Assembly (NCBI GenBank): GCA_030427485.1
Contig: JAUICG010000022.1
Coordinates: forward strand, 1 to 64,000
From: Gammaproteobacteria bacterium
GTDB lineage: Bacteria; Pseudomonadota; Gammaproteobacteria; Pseudomonadales; Halieaceae
Direction: 5' to 3'
DNA: 64,000 nt
Below, in pieces: positions 55,444 through 64,000 of this stretch. Within the stretch, counting starts at the first letter, position 1. Every line of letters starts with the position of its first letter. A model generated the notes under the pieces. That model had not been told where the DNA came from and did not search any database. It worked only from the letters and a program-made list of their open reading frames with translations. The position numbers and the translations under genes are program-made.

Positions 55444-55877
55444 CGCCGGCGTCGCGCTACCTGATGCGGATAGTTGTCTGGGGCATGCTGGTATTGCTGG
55501 CCGCCTGTTCCACCTACACACCGCCCGGCGGCCAACCCGCGCCGGTGGAAAAACCCCGGCAGCCGGTCATCGTTACGCCTCCGCCCGCGGTGCACGAAAC
55601 GCCGCCGCGCGCCGCGACGCATTCCGCCAGCGCAGCGTGGCGGCCCCTGCTGGCCAAAGCGGAGCAGGCCTCTGGCCGTGGCGATTACGAACAGGCGCTG
55701 GCGCTGCTGGAGCGCGCGCAGCGCATCGACCCGGACAGCGCCGAGGTCTACCTGGGTTTCGCTGAAGTACACAAGGCCAAAGGCGATACCGCGCAGGCGA
55801 GGGTGATGGCGGAGCGCGGATTGCTGTATTGCTCAAGCGCGGCCGTATGCGATGCGTTGCGCGCGTTTGAGCACTAA
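55440..55877 (+). CDS. TPR-containing lipoprotein
   Basis: 145 residues with a lipobox (MLVLLAACSTY; lipidated Cys about 23), a Pro-rich linker and a pair of TPR-like helices (AEQASGRGDYEQALALLERA, then PDSAEVYLGFAEVHKAKGD). TPR lipoproteins often scaffold envelope enzymes. The 4-nt overlap with mrcB suggests coupling to PBP1b, perhaps in the manner of a PBP activator; that is inference. Confidence 0.85.
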   Translation: MTPASRYLMRIVVWGMLVLLAACSTYTPPGGQPAPVEKPRQPVIVTPPPAVHETPPRAATHSASAAWRPLLAKAEQASGRGDYEQALALLERAQRIDPDSAEVYLGFAEVHKAKGDTAQARVMAERGLLYCSSAAVCDALRAFEH

Positions 55878-55960
55878 TTTGAGAGGCGCAGGGGTATTGC
55901 GCTTGGAGCACGCGGATTCGCACAGTATGATGCAGGCATCGATTTTAATGGGGGTGCGGG

Positions 55961-57106
55961 GTGATGCTGGGTTACACAACTAAACGCGCGGCGGCCGCGC
56001 TGTTGCTGTCTGCCCTGGTCGCATGCGGCGGCCAGGAAGAGACGGTAGTCGTTGAGCAGACGCGCCCGGTCAAGACCTTCGTGGTCGAGGGCGGTGCCGG
56101 CAATACCATGCGCAGTTTCCCGGGGCGGGTGGACGCCAGCCTGCGCGCCGAGTTGTCCTTTCGCGTTCCGGGCCGCCTGCAGGAGATTCTTGTCAAGGAA
56201 GGTGACCTGGTCGAGGAAGGGCAGGTGCTGGCCCGCCTGGACCCCACCGATTACAAGCTGGTGTACGAGGACAGGAAAGCCACCTTCGACAATTCAAAAA
56301 GTAACTTCACCCGGGCGCAGGAACTGGTGGCAGACGGCAATATCTCGCGCATGGACTACGATCGCATGGAGGCAAACTACCGTACCGCCTCCGCCGCGCT
56401 GTCGCAGGCTGAGCAGGACCTCGAGTACACGGTGCTGACATCGCCGTTCGAAGGCCGGGTCGCCCGGCGCATGGCGGAACAGTTCGAAGAGGTGGCGGCC
56501 AAGCAGTCGGTATTCACACTGCAGAACAACAGCCAGCTCGACATCATTATCGACGTGCCGGAATCAGTGGTGCGTATGGTACGCAGAATGGGCGACCTCG
56601 ATCGATCCGTGGACTCGGATGAAGATGAGGGTGTGACGGAGGCTTTCGCGGTGTTTGAAGGCCATTCCAGCGAGAAATTCCCGCTCAGGCCCAAGGAGAT
56701 CGCTACCAAGGCGAACGAACAGACACAGACCTTCAGGGCTACTTTCACGATGGAGTCCCCGACTGACTTTACCGTCCTGCCCGGCATGACAACCACGGTG
56801 CTGCTGGACCTCAGCCGCCTGATCGGCGCGGATGCCGGCACCGTTAAGCGCGTGCCGGTACGCGCGGTGCAGGGCGACAGCGGCCTGCAACCGCGAGTCT
56901 GGGTGCTCGACCCGGAGGCGATGACGGTGTCTGCGCAAGCGGTGACTATCGGCCGGATGAGCGGCGACCGGGTGGAGGTGACAGACGGACTCGATGGCGG
57001 CGAGGAAATCGTCGCGGTGGGCGCGCCCTACCTGGCCGAAGGTATGAAGGTGTCGCGCATGGCGGTGACTGAACAGGCTGTGCCGCGATCCGGCGAGCCA
57101 CTCTGA
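55961..57106 (+). CDS. RND efflux periplasmic adaptor (HlyD/MFP family)
   Basis: 381 residues with a lipobox (LLLSALVACGG). A biotinyl-lipoyl half-motif FRVPGRLQEILVKEGDLVEE is followed by a coiled-coil hairpin (about 105-150), the second half-motif LTSPFEGRVARRMAEQFEEV, a beta barrel and a membrane-proximal domain. It links an inner-membrane RND pump to an outer-membrane channel. It starts at GTG 55961 or the next ATG at 55964. The pump gene follows after 28 bp; no outer-membrane channel gene is adjacent. Confidence 0.93.
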   Translation: MMLGYTTKRAAAALLLSALVACGGQEETVVVEQTRPVKTFVVEGGAGNTMRSFPGRVDASLRAELSFRVPGRLQEILVKEGDLVEEGQVLARLDPTDYKLVYEDRKATFDNSKSNFTRAQELVADGNISRMDYDRMEANYRTASAALSQAEQDLEYTVLTSPFEGRVARRMAEQFEEVAAKQSVFTLQNNSQLDIIIDVPESVVRMVRRMGDLDRSVDSDEDEGVTEAFAVFEGHSSEKFPLRPKEIATKANEQTQTFRATFTMESPTDFTVLPGMTTTVLLDLSRLIGADAGTVKRVPVRAVQGDSGLQPRVWVLDPEAMTVSAQAVTIGRMSGDRVEVTDGLDGGEEIVAVGAPYLAEGMKVSRMAVTEQAVPRSGEPL

Positions 57107-57134
57107 AGCAGTCGACTGAACAAGGGACGCCCGT

Positions 57135-60100
57135 ATGAACATTGGGGAATTTTCGGTCGAGAACAAGGTGATTTCCTGGTTGCTGGTGGTCATCATGGTC
57201 GGCGGCGGCCTGATGGCGTACCAGAAGATGGGCAAGCTGGAAGACCCGCCGTTTACCATCAAGTCGGCGAAAATACTGACGCTTTACCCCGGGGCCACTG
57301 CGCGCGAAGTCCAGGAGGAACTGACCTACCACCTGGAGGACGCTATCCAGAAGATGCCGCAGGTCAAGCGTATCAAGATGTCGGTGTCCCGCCCCGGCCT
57401 GTCCGATATCCTGATCGACTTCAAGGATGAGTACAAAGCCGCCGACCTGCCCAATATATTCGACGAACTGCGGCGCAAGATCGCCGATGTCAAACCCTCG
57501 CTGCCCCCGGGCGCGCAGGACCCTGTCATCCTCGATGATTTCGGCGACGTGTACGGCATCTACACGGTGCTTACGGGAGACGGCTACAGTTGGCGCGACC
57601 TGTACGACATCGCGGATGCGGTCAAGAAACAGTTGGTGCTGGTGCCCGGCGTACGCAAGGTCGTTATCGACGGTGAGCAGCGCGAGGTGGTATACCTCGA
57701 AATGTCCCGCAGTCGCATGGCCGAACTCGGCATCGACCTGCAGCAGATCGCCAATGTGCTCGGCTCCCAGAACGTGGTGGTCAACTCGGGCAAGGTGCGC
57801 GTGGGCGACGATTACCTGCGCATCAGCCCTACGGGAAATTTCACGTCGGTGCAGGAAATCGGCGACCTGTTGATCAGTTCCAGTGACAAGACACTGGTGC
57901 GGCTCAGCGACATCGCCACCATCACCCGTGCGTACGAGGAGGTGCCCAAAAAACTCTATTACGTCAACGGCAATCCCGGCCTCAGTATCGGTATCTCCAT
58001 GGCCTCGGGTGAAAACGTGGTCGCGGTGGGGCGTGCCGTGGACCGTAAAATCGAGGAACTGCAGGTCGTTATACCCGTGGGCATGGAGATGGTGTCGGTG
58101 TATGACCAACCCGCAGAGGTGGAGAAATCCGTGGGTGGCTTCCTGGTCAGTGTCGGGCAGGCCGTGTTGATCGTGTTGGCGGTGTTGCTGGTGTTCATGG
58201 GTTTGCGTACCGGCATCGTGATCGGCGCCGTGCTGCTGATCACGGTGGCGGGCACGCTGTTCTTCATGAACATATTCGCGATCGAGTTGCAGCGGATTTC
58301 GCTGGGCGCGCTGGTGATAGCGCTGGGTATGCTGGTGGACAACGCGATTGTCGTCGCCGAGGGAATGCTGGTGCGGATGCAGGCCGGTATGGATGCCACC
58401 AAAGCGGCGGGCGAGGCCGTCGGCAAGACGATCTGGGCGCTGCTGGGCGGTACGCTCATCGGGATTCTGGCGTTCTCTGCGATCGGAATGTCGACGGACA
58501 ACACCGGTGAATTTGCCAGTTCCCTGTTCTACGTGATCCTGATCTCGCTGTCACTCAGCTGGGTGACGGCGATCAGCACCACGCCCCTGTTGTGCGCGTT
58601 ACTGTTGAAACCGGACACCGCGGCGTCGGACAGGGACCCCTACGCGGGCAAACTCTTCCAGGGCTACCGCGGGGTGGTGGCTGCGGCGGTGAATCATCGC
58701 TGGGTCACCCTCGGCGCGGTGGTCGTGATGTTCGCATTTGCCTTCGTGGGCTTCGGCAATGTCAAGAGCGGGTTCTTTCCGGATTCCAATACACCGATGT
58801 TTTTTGTCGACATCTGGGAGCCGGAGGGCGCTGATATCCGCGTGACCCGCGACGATACCCTGCGCGTCAGCGAGTTTCTTCGCCAGCAGCCGGGCGTGGT
58901 GCAAACGACCTCGGTGATAGGTGGTCCGCACCAGCGTTTTACCCTGGTTTACGATTCACGGGAGCCGGCGCCGGTGTACGCCCAGATTATCGTGCGCACC
59001 GAATCACGTGAACAGATAGAACCCGTTTGGGATGCGGTGCAGGCGTTTATGCGCGAGGAGTTGTCGTGGACTGACCCGATTATCAAGGCCCTGCGCATCG
59101 GTCCGGGACGCGACGCCAAGATCGAGGCACGTTTCTCCGGGCCGGATCCCCAGGTGCTGCGCACATTGTCCGAGCAGGCGCAGGCGATCATGCGCGCCAA
59201 CCCGGATGCGGTGGATATCCGCGACGACTGGCGCTCCCCGGTGAAAGTGGTCACGCCTGTCTTTAATGAGCAGGTGGGTCGCCAGTTGGGTGTGGATCGT
59301 GAAAGCCTCGGTGCCGCGCTGCAATATGCCTTCGAGGGTACGAACGTGGGCGTGTACCGCGACGGCAATCGCGTGTTGCCGATCGCCATGCGCGCGCCGC
59401 AGGACGAGCGCGGGGATATCGACGATATGCGGGATATCCAGGTATGGAGCCCGATACTGGGCAAGTCTGTACCCGTATCGCAGGTGGTCTCTGAATACGA
59501 CACCCGCTGGGAAAACGCGGTGATTCGGGGGCGCAACCGTATCCAGACCATTATTGCATCCTGCAATCCCCTCGATGGCGCGGCCACCGTGTTGCTGGAC
59601 GCACTGCGCCCGCAGATCGAGGAAATTCCGCTGCCGCCCGGTTACGCCCTGGAGTGGGGTGGAGAGTACGAGGACTCGGTCAACGCCCAGGCGGGGCTGG
59701 GTGCGTCATTGCCGGTCGGTTTCCTGCTGATGATACTCACCAGTATTTTCCTGTTCGGGAAACTGAAACAGCCCGCGATCATCTGGCTCACCGTGCCGCT
59801 GGCGATCATCGGCATTACCGCCGGCCTGCTGTCGACAGGGGGCGCGTTCGATTTCATGTCGATACTGGGCGCGTTGTCCCTGGTGGGGCTGTTGATCAAG
59901 AACGCCATTGTACTGATCGAGGAGATCGACCAGCAGATCGAGTCCGGCAAGGACGGCTTCGAGGCGATCCTGGACTCCTCTGTCAGTCGTATGCGCCCGG
60001 TGATGCTGGCCGCCGCGACCACCATCCTGGGACTGATCCCGCTGCTGGCCGACGTGTTCTTTGTCAACATGTCGGTCACCATCATGGCCGGGCTCGGCTT

Positions 60101-60170
60101 CGCCACCGTGTTGACCCTGATCGTGGTGCCGACACTCTACGCGGTGTTCTTCAAGATCCGCCGCGTCTAG
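57135..60170 (+). CDS. RND-family efflux permease
   Basis: 1011 residues with twelve membrane segments in two halves (first at ISWLLVVIMVGGGLMAY; then VLIVLAVLLVFMGL, ALVIALGMLVDNAIVVAE and FLLMILTSIFLFGKL) and two large periplasmic loops containing PEGADIRVTRDDTLRVSEF. TM4 carries VDN, with one Asp, as in many HAE-type pumps outside the AcrB group. C-terminal LIKNAIVLIEEIDQQIESGK and MRPVMLAAATTILGLIPLL are family blocks. It exports drugs or other amphiphiles using the proton gradient; substrate unknown. Confidence 0.95.
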   Translation: MNIGEFSVENKVISWLLVVIMVGGGLMAYQKMGKLEDPPFTIKSAKILTLYPGATAREVQEELTYHLEDAIQKMPQVKRIKMSVSRPGLSDILIDFKDEYKAADLPNIFDELRRKIADVKPSLPPGAQDPVILDDFGDVYGIYTVLTGDGYSWRDLYDIADAVKKQLVLVPGVRKVVIDGEQREVVYLEMSRSRMAELGIDLQQIANVLGSQNVVVNSGKVRVGDDYLRISPTGNFTSVQEIGDLLISSSDKTLVRLSDIATITRAYEEVPKKLYYVNGNPGLSIGISMASGENVVAVGRAVDRKIEELQVVIPVGMEMVSVYDQPAEVEKSVGGFLVSVGQAVLIVLAVLLVFMGLRTGIVIGAVLLITVAGTLFFMNIFAIELQRISLGALVIALGMLVDNAIVVAEGMLVRMQAGMDATKAAGEAVGKTIWALLGGTLIGILAFSAIGMSTDNTGEFASSLFYVILISLSLSWVTAISTTPLLCALLLKPDTAASDRDPYAGKLFQGYRGVVAAAVNHRWVTLGAVVVMFAFAFVGFGNVKSGFFPDSNTPMFFVDIWEPEGADIRVTRDDTLRVSEFLRQQPGVVQTTSVIGGPHQRFTLVYDSREPAPVYAQIIVRTESREQIEPVWDAVQAFMREELSWTDPIIKALRIGPGRDAKIEARFSGPDPQVLRTLSEQAQAIMRANPDAVDIRDDWRSPVKVVTPVFNEQVGRQLGVDRESLGAALQYAFEGTNVGVYRDGNRVLPIAMRAPQDERGDIDDMRDIQVWSPILGKSVPVSQVVSEYDTRWENAVIRGRNRIQTIIASCNPLDGAATVLLDALRPQIEEIPLPPGYALEWGGEYEDSVNAQAGLGASLPVGFLLMILTSIFLFGKLKQPAIIWLTVPLAIIGITAGLLSTGGAFDFMSILGALSLVGLLIKNAIVLIEEIDQQIESGKDGFEAILDSSVSRMRPVMLAAATTILGLIPLLADVFFVNMSVTIMAGLGFATVLTLIVVPTLYAVFFKIRRV

Positions 60171-60215
60171 CGGGCATCGCCCACCGGGTTCCGCGGCGCG
60201 GGCGTCGGCGGCAGG

Positions 60216-61745
60216 TCATGGGTGAGCGGCTGCGGATTGGTCCTCGCGGCATACCAGCCTGAACCCGTCCTGCAGTGGCTCGAAGCTCAGGTGCTGGTTG
60301 ATGCAGGCCGGGGTTTCCCCGGCCGAATGACTGACAAAAATAAGCTGGGTGTCGCTGTGCCGAGCAATGTGATCCAGTGCCCGCAGCAGTAATCCGCGAT
60401 GGTAGCCGTCCAGGCCCAGCGTGGGTTCGTCCAGCAGCAGTATCACGGGTGATTTCACCATTGCGCGGGCCAGCAGCACCATGCGCTGCAGCCCGAACGA
60501 CAGGGCGTCGAATTTTTCGCCGCTGTACCCGGCGAGCCCCAGCGCGCGAAGCCACTGTTCCGCGCAGCTGCGTTGCGCATCGCCCCAGTCGTCGTACAGG
60601 CCCACCGAATCAAAAAACCCCGATACCACCACCTCGACGACCCGCATGCCCCGGGCGAAATTGAGTTGCAGTTGCGTATCGAGCTGGCCGAATTTCTGCT
60701 TGATATCCCAGACGCTCTCGCCGCTGCCCCTGCGTACGCCGAACAGGGTGATGTCCTGGCCGTAGGCCTTGTGGTTATCGCCGGTGATCAGGCTGAGCAG
60801 GGTTGTCTTGCCGCAGCCGTTGGGGCCGGAAACGCAGCAGTGGGTGCCGCGCTCCAGTACCCAGTTCACATCGCGCAGTACGGTAAAGTCGCCGTAACTT
60901 ACCGACACATCGCGCAGCGCCAGCAGGGGCCCTGTGGCCGGCAGTGTATACGCGCGTGCAGCGGGTGCGGGCAGCTCGCCCAGCGGCGGCATCGGCGGAT
61001 TCATCAGGGCCGTCACCGCGGTGTTCGTCATGATCGCTTCGCGCGTGTCACAGGCCACGAGTTGCCCTTCATCCAGTACCATGATGTGGGAGATACCGGC
61101 GGGAACATCCTCCATCTGCCGGCACAGCATGAGGACGGCAATGGGTGACCGCAGCAGTTCGGCGATGACCTGTTGCATTTCCCGCTGGCTGGCGAGGTCC
61201 AGGCCATCCAGCGGGCTGTCGAGGATCAGCAGTGCGGGCTCACTCAAAATGGCGGAGACCAACAGCGTCTTGCGCATTTCGCCCGTGGAAATAAAACGCA
61301 GGCCGCGGCTCAGAAAATGCCGCATGCGCAGGCGTTCGGTCCAGCTGTGAAATCGCTCGTCCGGCTCGCGACCACCGAGGATCAGCGCTTGTACGGGCGT
61401 GCCGGGATCGCTGGCGTCGGCGCGAAATTCCGAGTCATCGAGTTTTCGGTCGCGCTCGCACAGGGCCCTGGCCTGCTCAAAGCAGACGTAGGCTACGCCG
61501 TTTCTCTCCAGTTCGCCGGAACGCGCTACCTCCCCGGAAAAATGGGTGGCCTGCCGGCTGATTACCTTTGCCAGACTGGTTTTGCCGGCGCCGTTGGGGC
61601 CCAGGCAGGCCCATTGCTGCCCGGACACCAGCTGCCAGTTGATATTGCGCAGCGCGGGCAGCGCACGGTAGACAAGGCTGACATCGCGCAGTTGCAGCAG
61701 GCTTTCTTGCGGTATGTTGTTCTCTACCATGGTTTCCCTGTTCAT
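60216..61745 (-). CDS. ModF-like tandem ABC ATPase
   Basis: 509 residues with two ABC domains. Domain 1: Walker A GPNGAGKTSLAKV, signature FISTGEMRKTLL, and a Walker B-like LLILDSPLDGLD in which the usual catalytic Glu is Ser. Domain 2: Walker A GPNGCGKTTLLSL, signature LSFGLQRMVLLA, Walker B VILLLDEPTLGLDG and VSHSAGE. No membrane domain or periplasmic partner is adjacent. The layout matches ModF, a soluble protein of the molybdate locus with undefined function, but no mod genes are seen here. Confidence 0.85.
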   Translation of the reverse strand: MNRETMVENNIPQESLLQLRDVSLVYRALPALRNINWQLVSGQQWACLGPNGAGKTSLAKVISRQATHFSGEVARSGELERNGVAYVCFEQARALCERDRKLDDSEFRADASDPGTPVQALILGGREPDERFHSWTERLRMRHFLSRGLRFISTGEMRKTLLVSAILSEPALLILDSPLDGLDLASQREMQQVIAELLRSPIAVLMLCRQMEDVPAGISHIMVLDEGQLVACDTREAIMTNTAVTALMNPPMPPLGELPAPAARAYTLPATGPLLALRDVSVSYGDFTVLRDVNWVLERGTHCCVSGPNGCGKTTLLSLITGDNHKAYGQDITLFGVRRGSGESVWDIKQKFGQLDTQLQLNFARGMRVVEVVVSGFFDSVGLYDDWGDAQRSCAEQWLRALGLAGYSGEKFDALSFGLQRMVLLARAMVKSPVILLLDEPTLGLDGYHRGLLLRALDHIARHSDTQLIFVSHSAGETPACINQHLSFEPLQDGFRLVCREDQSAAAHP

Positions 61746-61828
61746 AAACGCCTGTTACAACTTGTCAAGTTATCCTGTGGCTGGCTTAATCGCCGGATCA
61801 CGTTTGGTTTTCCGGGAAAGGCGATCAA

Positions 61829-62485
61829 GTGTCAGTGCCGTTGCTACAACTCATTGAAACCCGGCTCGGTGATCACTCACCGGGCAAGAAACTGCTGCGT
61901 CGACTGATGAAACGCTCTGCCGTTGCGATGATACTGCAGGTGCGTGACGGCGAACTGCATATTCTAATGATCAAGCGGGCCGAGCGCGAGGGCGATCCGT
62001 GGTCCGGGCAGATGGCCTTCCCCGGTGGTCGCATGGACAGTGTGGACGCCAACGGTTACGAGGTGGCGGTGCGCGAGACGGAAGAAGAGGTGGGCGTGTT
62101 GCTCGGGGGGCAGGATCAGTGTATCGGTCAACTGTCCGACCTCCACGCCCGCCCGCATCGGGGCCCGTTCGGCATGGCCGTCAGCCCCTTTGTATTCCGC
62201 CTCGACCGCGAAGTCCGCTTCACGCTGAACCACGAGGTGGCCGAGGTCGTCTGGGTGCCGCTGGAATTCCTGCTGGACGAAGACAATCAGTCGGAGATGA
62301 CCTGGCATTACAAGGGCGCGGAAATGACGGTGCCCTGCTACTGGTATGAGGGCCGCTGTATCTGGGGCCTGTCGCTGATGATGCTGGGTGAATTGCTGGA
62401 CCTGGTGGAGGGGAGCAAATCCCGGCAGGCGCAGTGGCGCCGACAGATGTTCCTGCGGCGTTTCCGTCGCCAGAAAAAAGCCTGA
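61829..62485 (+). CDS. NUDIX hydrolase (CoA pyrophosphatase-like)
   Basis: 218 residues from a GTG start. The NUDIX box lies in GGRMDSVDANGYEVAVRETE followed by EEVGV (about 67-91) and has the metal-binding Glu residues. The preceding QMAFPGGRMD and the C-terminal region resemble the NudL/CoAse subgroup, which cleaves CoA. Exact substrate unproven. It is divergent from the ModF-like gene; family C repeats fill the space to the next, convergent gene. Confidence 0.88.
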   Translation: MSVPLLQLIETRLGDHSPGKKLLRRLMKRSAVAMILQVRDGELHILMIKRAEREGDPWSGQMAFPGGRMDSVDANGYEVAVRETEEEVGVLLGGQDQCIGQLSDLHARPHRGPFGMAVSPFVFRLDREVRFTLNHEVAEVVWVPLEFLLDEDNQSEMTWHYKGAEMTVPCYWYEGRCIWGLSLMMLGELLDLVEGSKSRQAQWRRQMFLRRFRRQKKA

Positions 62486-62506
62486 ATCCATTGCTGCGCA
62501 CCGAGA

Positions 62507-62673
62507 GGCACTTCCTTGAGATGCCGGCAGCGGCGTTTTAGCTGCTCTGCCCCGCCGGGACACGCCGTAAACCCATCCATGGGGGCTTGAGTTCGGCGTC
62601 CTGCCTCACACAGTCCCGACGGGGCAGAGCAGCTAAAACGCCTCCTTGCAATCATCAGGCTCAAGGCAGTGCC
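62507..62673 (-). repeat. Family C palindrome, copy C2 (nested arms)
   Basis: Inner arms of 30 nt (62532-62561 and 62613-62642, GGCGTTTTAGCTGC ... GCAGCTAAAACGCC) pair at 29 positions. Outer arms 62507-62520 and 62660-62673 (GGCACTTCCTTGAG) pair at 13 of 14. Read on the minus strand, the centre has GGC-AGGAC-GCC and CCCC-ATGGAT-GGGT hairpins then TTTACGGCGTGTCCCG. It lies between the convergent NUDIX and GGDEF genes. Confidence 0.9.
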
Positions 62674-62708
62674 CTTTAGTGCACACCCATTCTGAAGTTT
62701 GGCAAGTA

Positions 62709-62796
62709 GGCTTTGAAGTATTCTTAACTCGCCGAGCCCGAGCCCCCATTGATGGGTTTACGGCGTGTCCCGGCGGGTTAAGAATACTTCAAAGCC
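62709..62796 (+). repeat. Family C palindrome, copy C3 (short centre)
   Basis: 20-bp perfect arms (62709-62728 and 62777-62796, GGCTTTGAAGTATTC...), a G-T position, then five more pairs, enclose a shortened centre with only the second hairpin region (CCCCC-ATTGAT-GGG, then TTTACGGCGTGTCCC). The first AGGAC hairpin is missing and the loop departs from AYGGAY. The 62486-62811 gap contains only C2 and C3. Confidence 0.88.
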
Positions 62797-62811
62797 GGAG
62801 TTAAACGAGGG

Positions 62812-64000
62812 TCAGATACGATTGGTCGGCGCGCGCGCGGGCATAGGCGTGTTGGTCGCCTCCAGGCTGGCGAGGGCCACCGGGAGGCCGCGTTTCTTCG
62901 CCAGGTACATGGCCTTGTCCGCCTTCTCCTCGAGCTCGTGCAGCTGGCGCCCGTCGATCGGGAAGATGGATACGCCGATGCTGCAGCTGAATTTCAGAAT
63001 CTGTTGCCGAACATACAGCGGCTGCTCGATCGCCTGCGACAACTTGTGGGCGAGGCGCGTGATCTCCTCGGGCGACCTGACATCCTCCAGCACTGCGACA
63101 AACTCGTCGCCACCCAGGCGTGCGACGAGGTCGGTTTCGCGCAGACAGCTCTGTATGCGCTGGGCGACCGCGATCAGCAGTTTGTCGCCCGCGCCGTGCC
63201 CGTAGGTGTCGTTGATACTCTTGAACTCGTTCAGGTCCATGAACAACAACCCGGTCATGCCTCCCTGCTCCGCAGCGCGCTGCAGGGCAAGTGTGATGCG
63301 TTCGTCGTAGAAGCGGCGATTGGGCAGCCTGGTCAACTGGTCGTGCGATGACAGATGCTCCAGCTCCGAATTCGTGGCCTGCAGGCTTGTGCGCAGTGCC
63401 TTGTTCATTTCCGCATAGATGATGATCACGCTGACGACGGCAACGGCCATCGCGGTATAGGCCATCATCATCGCCATGCTATGGTTCGCGGGCAGTATGA
63501 TCTGTACAAACTCGACACCGTGCCGCTCTGCCTGCAGTACGCACACCCAGATGGCGATGACCAGCAGCCCCCAGGACGCGCACAGCGCCGCGCTGCCGAC
63601 AATGGCCGCCATTGCCGGCGCAAGTATCAGTAGCGGATAGGTGGGAGACCCCGTGCCGCCAAAAACGAAACAGGCCGCGGTAAACGCGCCGGTGTAAATA
63701 AGGAGCATCACATTCAGTGCCGCGATCCGGTCGCCGCGCAGTCGCAACAGCAACATGCTCACCAGGACCCCGAGTATGCTGGCCACAAACAGCACGTTGG
63801 CGGCGATCATTCCCTGCGCCGTTATGTCCATGAACAGGGGAATGACAAACGAGAACAGGATGACCGTGAGCAACCAGAAGCAACTGGTCATCACCAGGAT
63901 GCGCTGCCGGTAGTTCTCCTCGTCCGCGCGCTCGTATACCGAGCGACCGGTGCACAACTGGAACCACCAGTTTCGAGCCTTTCTGAGCGGCGCGGTTATC
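62812..64000 (-). CDS. Membrane-bound diguanylate cyclase (5' end beyond window)
   Basis: The frame is open to the window edge (upstream residues include APLRKARNWWFQLCTGRSVY), so the true start is probably outside; a TTG at 63957 would give 381 residues. About six membrane segments form the N-terminal half (FWLLTVILFSFVIPLF ... AMAVAVVSVIIIYAEM). The GGDEF domain has DQLTRLPNRRFYDERI, FMDLNEFKSINDTYGHGAGD and the active site ARLGGDEFVAVLED. An inhibitory-site RETD lies five residues before GGDEF. All catalytic residues are intact, so it should make cyclic di-GMP. Confidence 0.93.
   Translation of the reverse strand, partial: ITAPLRKARNWWFQLCTGRSVYERADEENYRQRILVMTSCFWLLTVILFSFVIPLFMDITAQGMIAANVLFVASILGVLVSMLLLRLRGDRIAALNVMLLIYTGAFTAACFVFGGTGSPTYPLLILAPAMAAIVGSAALCASWGLLVIAIWVCVLQAERHGVEFVQIILPANHSMAMMMAYTAMAVAVVSVIIIYAEMNKALRTSLQATNSELEHLSSHDQLTRLPNRRFYDERITLALQRAAEQGGMTGLLFMDLNEFKSINDTYGHGAGDKLLIAVAQRIQSCLRETDLVARLGGDEFVAVLEDVRSPEEITRLAHKLSQAIEQPLYVRQQILKFSCSIGVSIFPIDGRQLHELEEKADKAMYLAKKRGLPVALASLEATNTPMPARAPTNRI

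Overview
The window is a gammaproteobacterial chromosome segment. Gene order from the tRNA onward closely follows the Pseudomonas arrangement (rpoD-dnaG-yqeY-rpsU, tsaD-folB-folK, cca, apaH-apaG-ksgA, pdxA-surA-lptD, amgK-murU, trpGDC-vfr, osmC-coq7, dsbD-aroQ-accB-accC-prmA-dusB-fis-purH-purD). A Pseudomonadales or marine Halieaceae/Cellvibrionales-like relative is my inference; nothing in the sequence fixes the genus. The core is GC-rich and dense, with many 4-nt gene overlaps.

Positions 1-8365 form an accessory island of visibly different, more AT-rich composition. It holds an IS3 remnant split by an IS21 remnant, three left ends of one DDE element in direct orientation, IS6-like and IS256 transposase tails, a ParDE toxin-antitoxin pair with a legible promoter/operator, and a 1301-residue protein joining an N-terminal alpha/beta hydrolase to a STAND-type P-loop NTPase and a long helical C-terminus. 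That protein is the best candidate here for an uncharacterised, immunity-like system. The island stops at the 3' end of a CAU-anticodon tRNA.

From 8.4 to 29 kb come transcription and replication genes, tRNA modification and processing (tsaD, cca), folate genes, ribosome assembly (rsmA), outer-membrane biogenesis (surA, lptD) and cell-wall recycling (amgK, murU). An ABC polysaccharide-export pair sits unexpectedly between rsmA and pdxA. From 29 to 35 kb lie rpe and trpEGDC, with a leader peptide containing two Trp codons just before its stop. From 35 to 47.5 kb are a Vfr/Crp regulator, osmC, a sulfotransferase-like gene, coq7, the purine genes with fis and dusB, and the fatty-acid/shikimate genes with dsbD. 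From 47.5 kb to the end are a PCu(A)C copper chaperone, a DUF2333 protein, DNA polymerase II, a PfkB kinase, PBP1b, an RND efflux pair, a ModF-like ATPase, a NUDIX hydrolase and a diguanylate cyclase cut by the window edge.

The most unusual non-coding signal is a set of eleven interspersed intergenic palindromes in three families (A, B, C). In each family a conserved centre is enclosed by inverted arms, usually 17-30 bp and nearly perfect. Arm sequences differ between copies while base pairing is kept, as in a covarying stem. B and C share two inner hairpins with AGGAC and AYGGAY loops. A and B copies recur together at three places.
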